Of a DNA stretch of 64,000 bases, positions 62,768 to 64,000 are shown in pieces. The translations under genes were made by a program, and so were the position numbers. Position 1 is the stretch's first letter. Every line of letters starts with the position of its first letter. The DNA is from Albidovulum aestuarii (GTDB lineage: Bacteria; Pseudomonadota; Alphaproteobacteria; Rhodobacterales; Rhodobacteraceae): contig NZ_JASBQQ010000002.1 in NCBI RefSeq assembly GCF_029961185.1, forward strand, positions 310,001 to 374,000, in the 5' to 3' direction. The notes below the pieces were generated by a model. That model had not been told where the DNA came from and ran no database searches. It was given only the letters and a program-made list of their open reading frames with translations.

Positions 62768-63868
62768 ATGACTGACCGCTACGCCGCACATCGCGCGATT
62801 GCGCGCGATTTGGGTGTCGATGCCGTGGCACTGGTGCCGGGGCCGAATTTCGAACGCCTCTATGACGCGTCTTTCGGCACCAACGAGCGGCCGATGGTCA
62901 TCGTCATTCCGGCCGAGGGTGCGCCCACGGCCCTTGTCCCCAATCTTGAATTGACCTCCTTTGCCAAACTCGGCTTTGAAGGAGAGGTTTTCGACTGGCG
63001 CGACCAGACCGGCTACAATGATGCCTTCGCCGCGATGGCGGGGCACCTGCCTCTCGGCTCGGTCGCAGTCGAGGGTCAGGTTATGCGGGTCTTCACTCAT
63101 CACGCCCTGACTGTCGCCAATCCGGGCCTGAATGTCGTTGATGCTGAATACCAGATCGCAGGGTTGCGGCTGAAGAAGACACCCGAAGAAATAGCCGCCC
63201 TGTCCGAAGCGATCCGGATATCAGAGGCTGCGCTTGGCGAAACGCTCGATCAGATCCGGGCCGGCATGACAGAGGCACAAGTCGAACGCATCCTTGTCGC
63301 CGCCCTCTTCGCCCATGGCGCCGACGATCAGGCCTTTGGCGCGCTGGTCGCCGCCTCGGATAATTCCGCCCATTCCCACGCCCATGCCCGCGACGATTAC
63401 CAGATCCAGCCGGGCGACGCGCTGTTGATCGACTTCGGCGCAAAGAAGCACCGTTTCTGCGCTGATATCACCCGCACCGTCTTTGTCGGCCATGCTACGG
63501 ATGAGGCGCAGGCCGTCTATGACACCGTCCTGCGCGCCAATCTCATGGGCCACGCCCGCACCGAGCCCGGCGCAACGGCCCACGACGTCGATGACGCGGT
63601 CATCTCGGTGCTGGAAGCCTCGCCCTTCGCCGACCGCATCCGCACCAAGACCGGCCATGGGTTGGGCCGCGACGTGCATGAGGCGCCGTATATCATGCGC
63701 GGCAATCCTCAGGTGCTGGAACCCGGCATGGTCTTTACCAACGAACCCGGACTTTACCGCACCGGTCCCGGCGGTTTTGGTGTTAGGATCGAAGACGATG
63801 TTCTTGTCACTGAGACCGGGTCCCGCTCGCTTACCACATTTCCCAAAGAACTGAGGATCGTCGGCTGA
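62768..63868 (+). CDS. M24 metallopeptidase, Xaa-Pro aminopeptidase type
   Basis: A 366-residue protein with a creatinase-like N-terminal domain and a pita-bread catalytic domain. The metal ligands appear in LLIDFGAKKHRFCADITRTVF (two Asp), GLGRDVHEAPY (His), TNEPG (Glu) and VRIEDDV (Glu). It probably cleaves proline-containing peptides brought in by the adjacent ABC system. Its stop overlaps the permease start (TGATG). Confidence 0.93.
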   Translation: MTDRYAAHRAIARDLGVDAVALVPGPNFERLYDASFGTNERPMVIVIPAEGAPTALVPNLELTSFAKLGFEGEVFDWRDQTGYNDAFAAMAGHLPLGSVAVEGQVMRVFTHHALTVANPGLNVVDAEYQIAGLRLKKTPEEIAALSEAIRISEAALGETLDQIRAGMTEAQVERILVAALFAHGADDQAFGALVAASDNSAHSHAHARDDYQIQPGDALLIDFGAKKHRFCADITRTVFVGHATDEAQAVYDTVLRANLMGHARTEPGATAHDVDDAVISVLEASPFADRIRTKTGHGLGRDVHEAPYIMRGNPQVLEPGMVFTNEPGLYRTGPGGFGVRIEDDVLVTETGSRSLTTFPKELRIVG

Positions 63869-64000
63869 TGTTCCGCTATCTCCTCTCGCGCCTCCTGACG
63901 TTTCTGCCGACTTTCTTCGGCGTGACGATCATTTCCTTTGCCTTCATCCGCATGCTGCCCGGCGATCCGATCATCGTCATGGCGGGCGAACGCGGGGTAA
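63868..64000 (+). CDS. Peptide ABC transporter permease, N-terminal part (cut by window edge)
   Basis: Only the first 44 residues are inside the window. MFRYLLSRLLTFLPTFFGV is the first membrane span, followed by IRMLPGDPI, the standard N-terminus of DppB/OppB permeases. It follows the M24 peptidase with a one-base stop/start overlap. Confidence 0.92.
   Translation, partial: MFRYLLSRLLTFLPTFFGVTIISFAFIRMLPGDPIIVMAGERGV

Overview
The window is a gene-dense, GC-rich chromosomal segment from an alphaproteobacterium, most likely a member of the Rhodobacteraceae/Roseobacter group. Pointers to this are the olsB-olsA ornithine-lipid pair, a ChpT-type phosphotransferase, the NDUFA12-MlaD-DUF2155 cluster, a DUF1127 protein beside a MocR regulator, the preT/preA pair, tripartite TRAP transporters and GC-hairpin intergenic repeats. 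It looks like core chromosome. I see no rRNA, tRNA, insertion sequence, prophage or CRISPR array. The left edge cuts acpP and the right edge cuts a peptide ABC permease.

Layout: 1-2027 holds the fatty-acid genes fabD-fabG-acpP (minus). 2161-8451 is a mixed block: cytochrome b561, HNH nuclease, VOC protein, esterase/AlkA, MocR regulator, DUF1127, PhzF. 8646-9615 is rplM-rpsI. 9895-16012 holds a small zinc-finger protein, a thioesterase, an enoyl-CoA hydratase, an operon ctaA(cox15)-carboxypeptidase Taq-MFS and a secreted unknown. 16166-20984 holds trmJ, TfoX-like, a ThiE-like protein, olsBA, DUF3553 and chpT. 20978-26644 is a long minus-strand stretch: rplU-rpmA, then a GNAT gene, then obgE-proB-proA-DksA-like. 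26846-29756 holds a desaturase, RarD and two unknowns. 29761-32772 is the reductive pyrimidine catabolism pair preT-preA with a DUF1428 gene between them. 33030-36706 holds accBC, aat, DUF2155, mlaD and NDUFA12. 36800-39738 holds an aldolase and clpP-clpX. 39995-45003 holds an amidase, a one-domain ModE, modABC and a CbiX-like chelatase. 45160-46824 is a Na/Pi cotransporter preceded by a PHO-box-like repeat.

From 46906 to the right edge the window becomes a nutrient-uptake region. A DctPQM TRAP system (minus) lies beside its own DctB/DctD-type two-component system. A TAXI-type TRAP system (plus) follows, with DUF1850 and a second DctB/DctD-type pair. Last come an XRE-cupin regulator, a dipeptide-type binding protein, an M24 peptidase and an ABC permease. 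All three binding-protein genes are followed by a perfect GC-rich hairpin without a U-tract just before the next gene, which fits higher expression of the binding protein.

The most notable signals are regulatory. Two identical spaced palindromes (TGTGCG-N6-CGCACA), three helical turns apart, lie upstream of dctP, yet the adjacent DctD-type regulator has lost the GAFTGA loop. The second regulator carries GAFPGA. A Mo-box overlaps the -10 of modA. RutR-like and PHO-like sites precede preT and the phosphate transporter. Two families of intergenic hairpin repeats recur across the window. I found no convincing wholly new multi-gene system; the novelty is in these regulatory arrangements and several small uncharacterised proteins.
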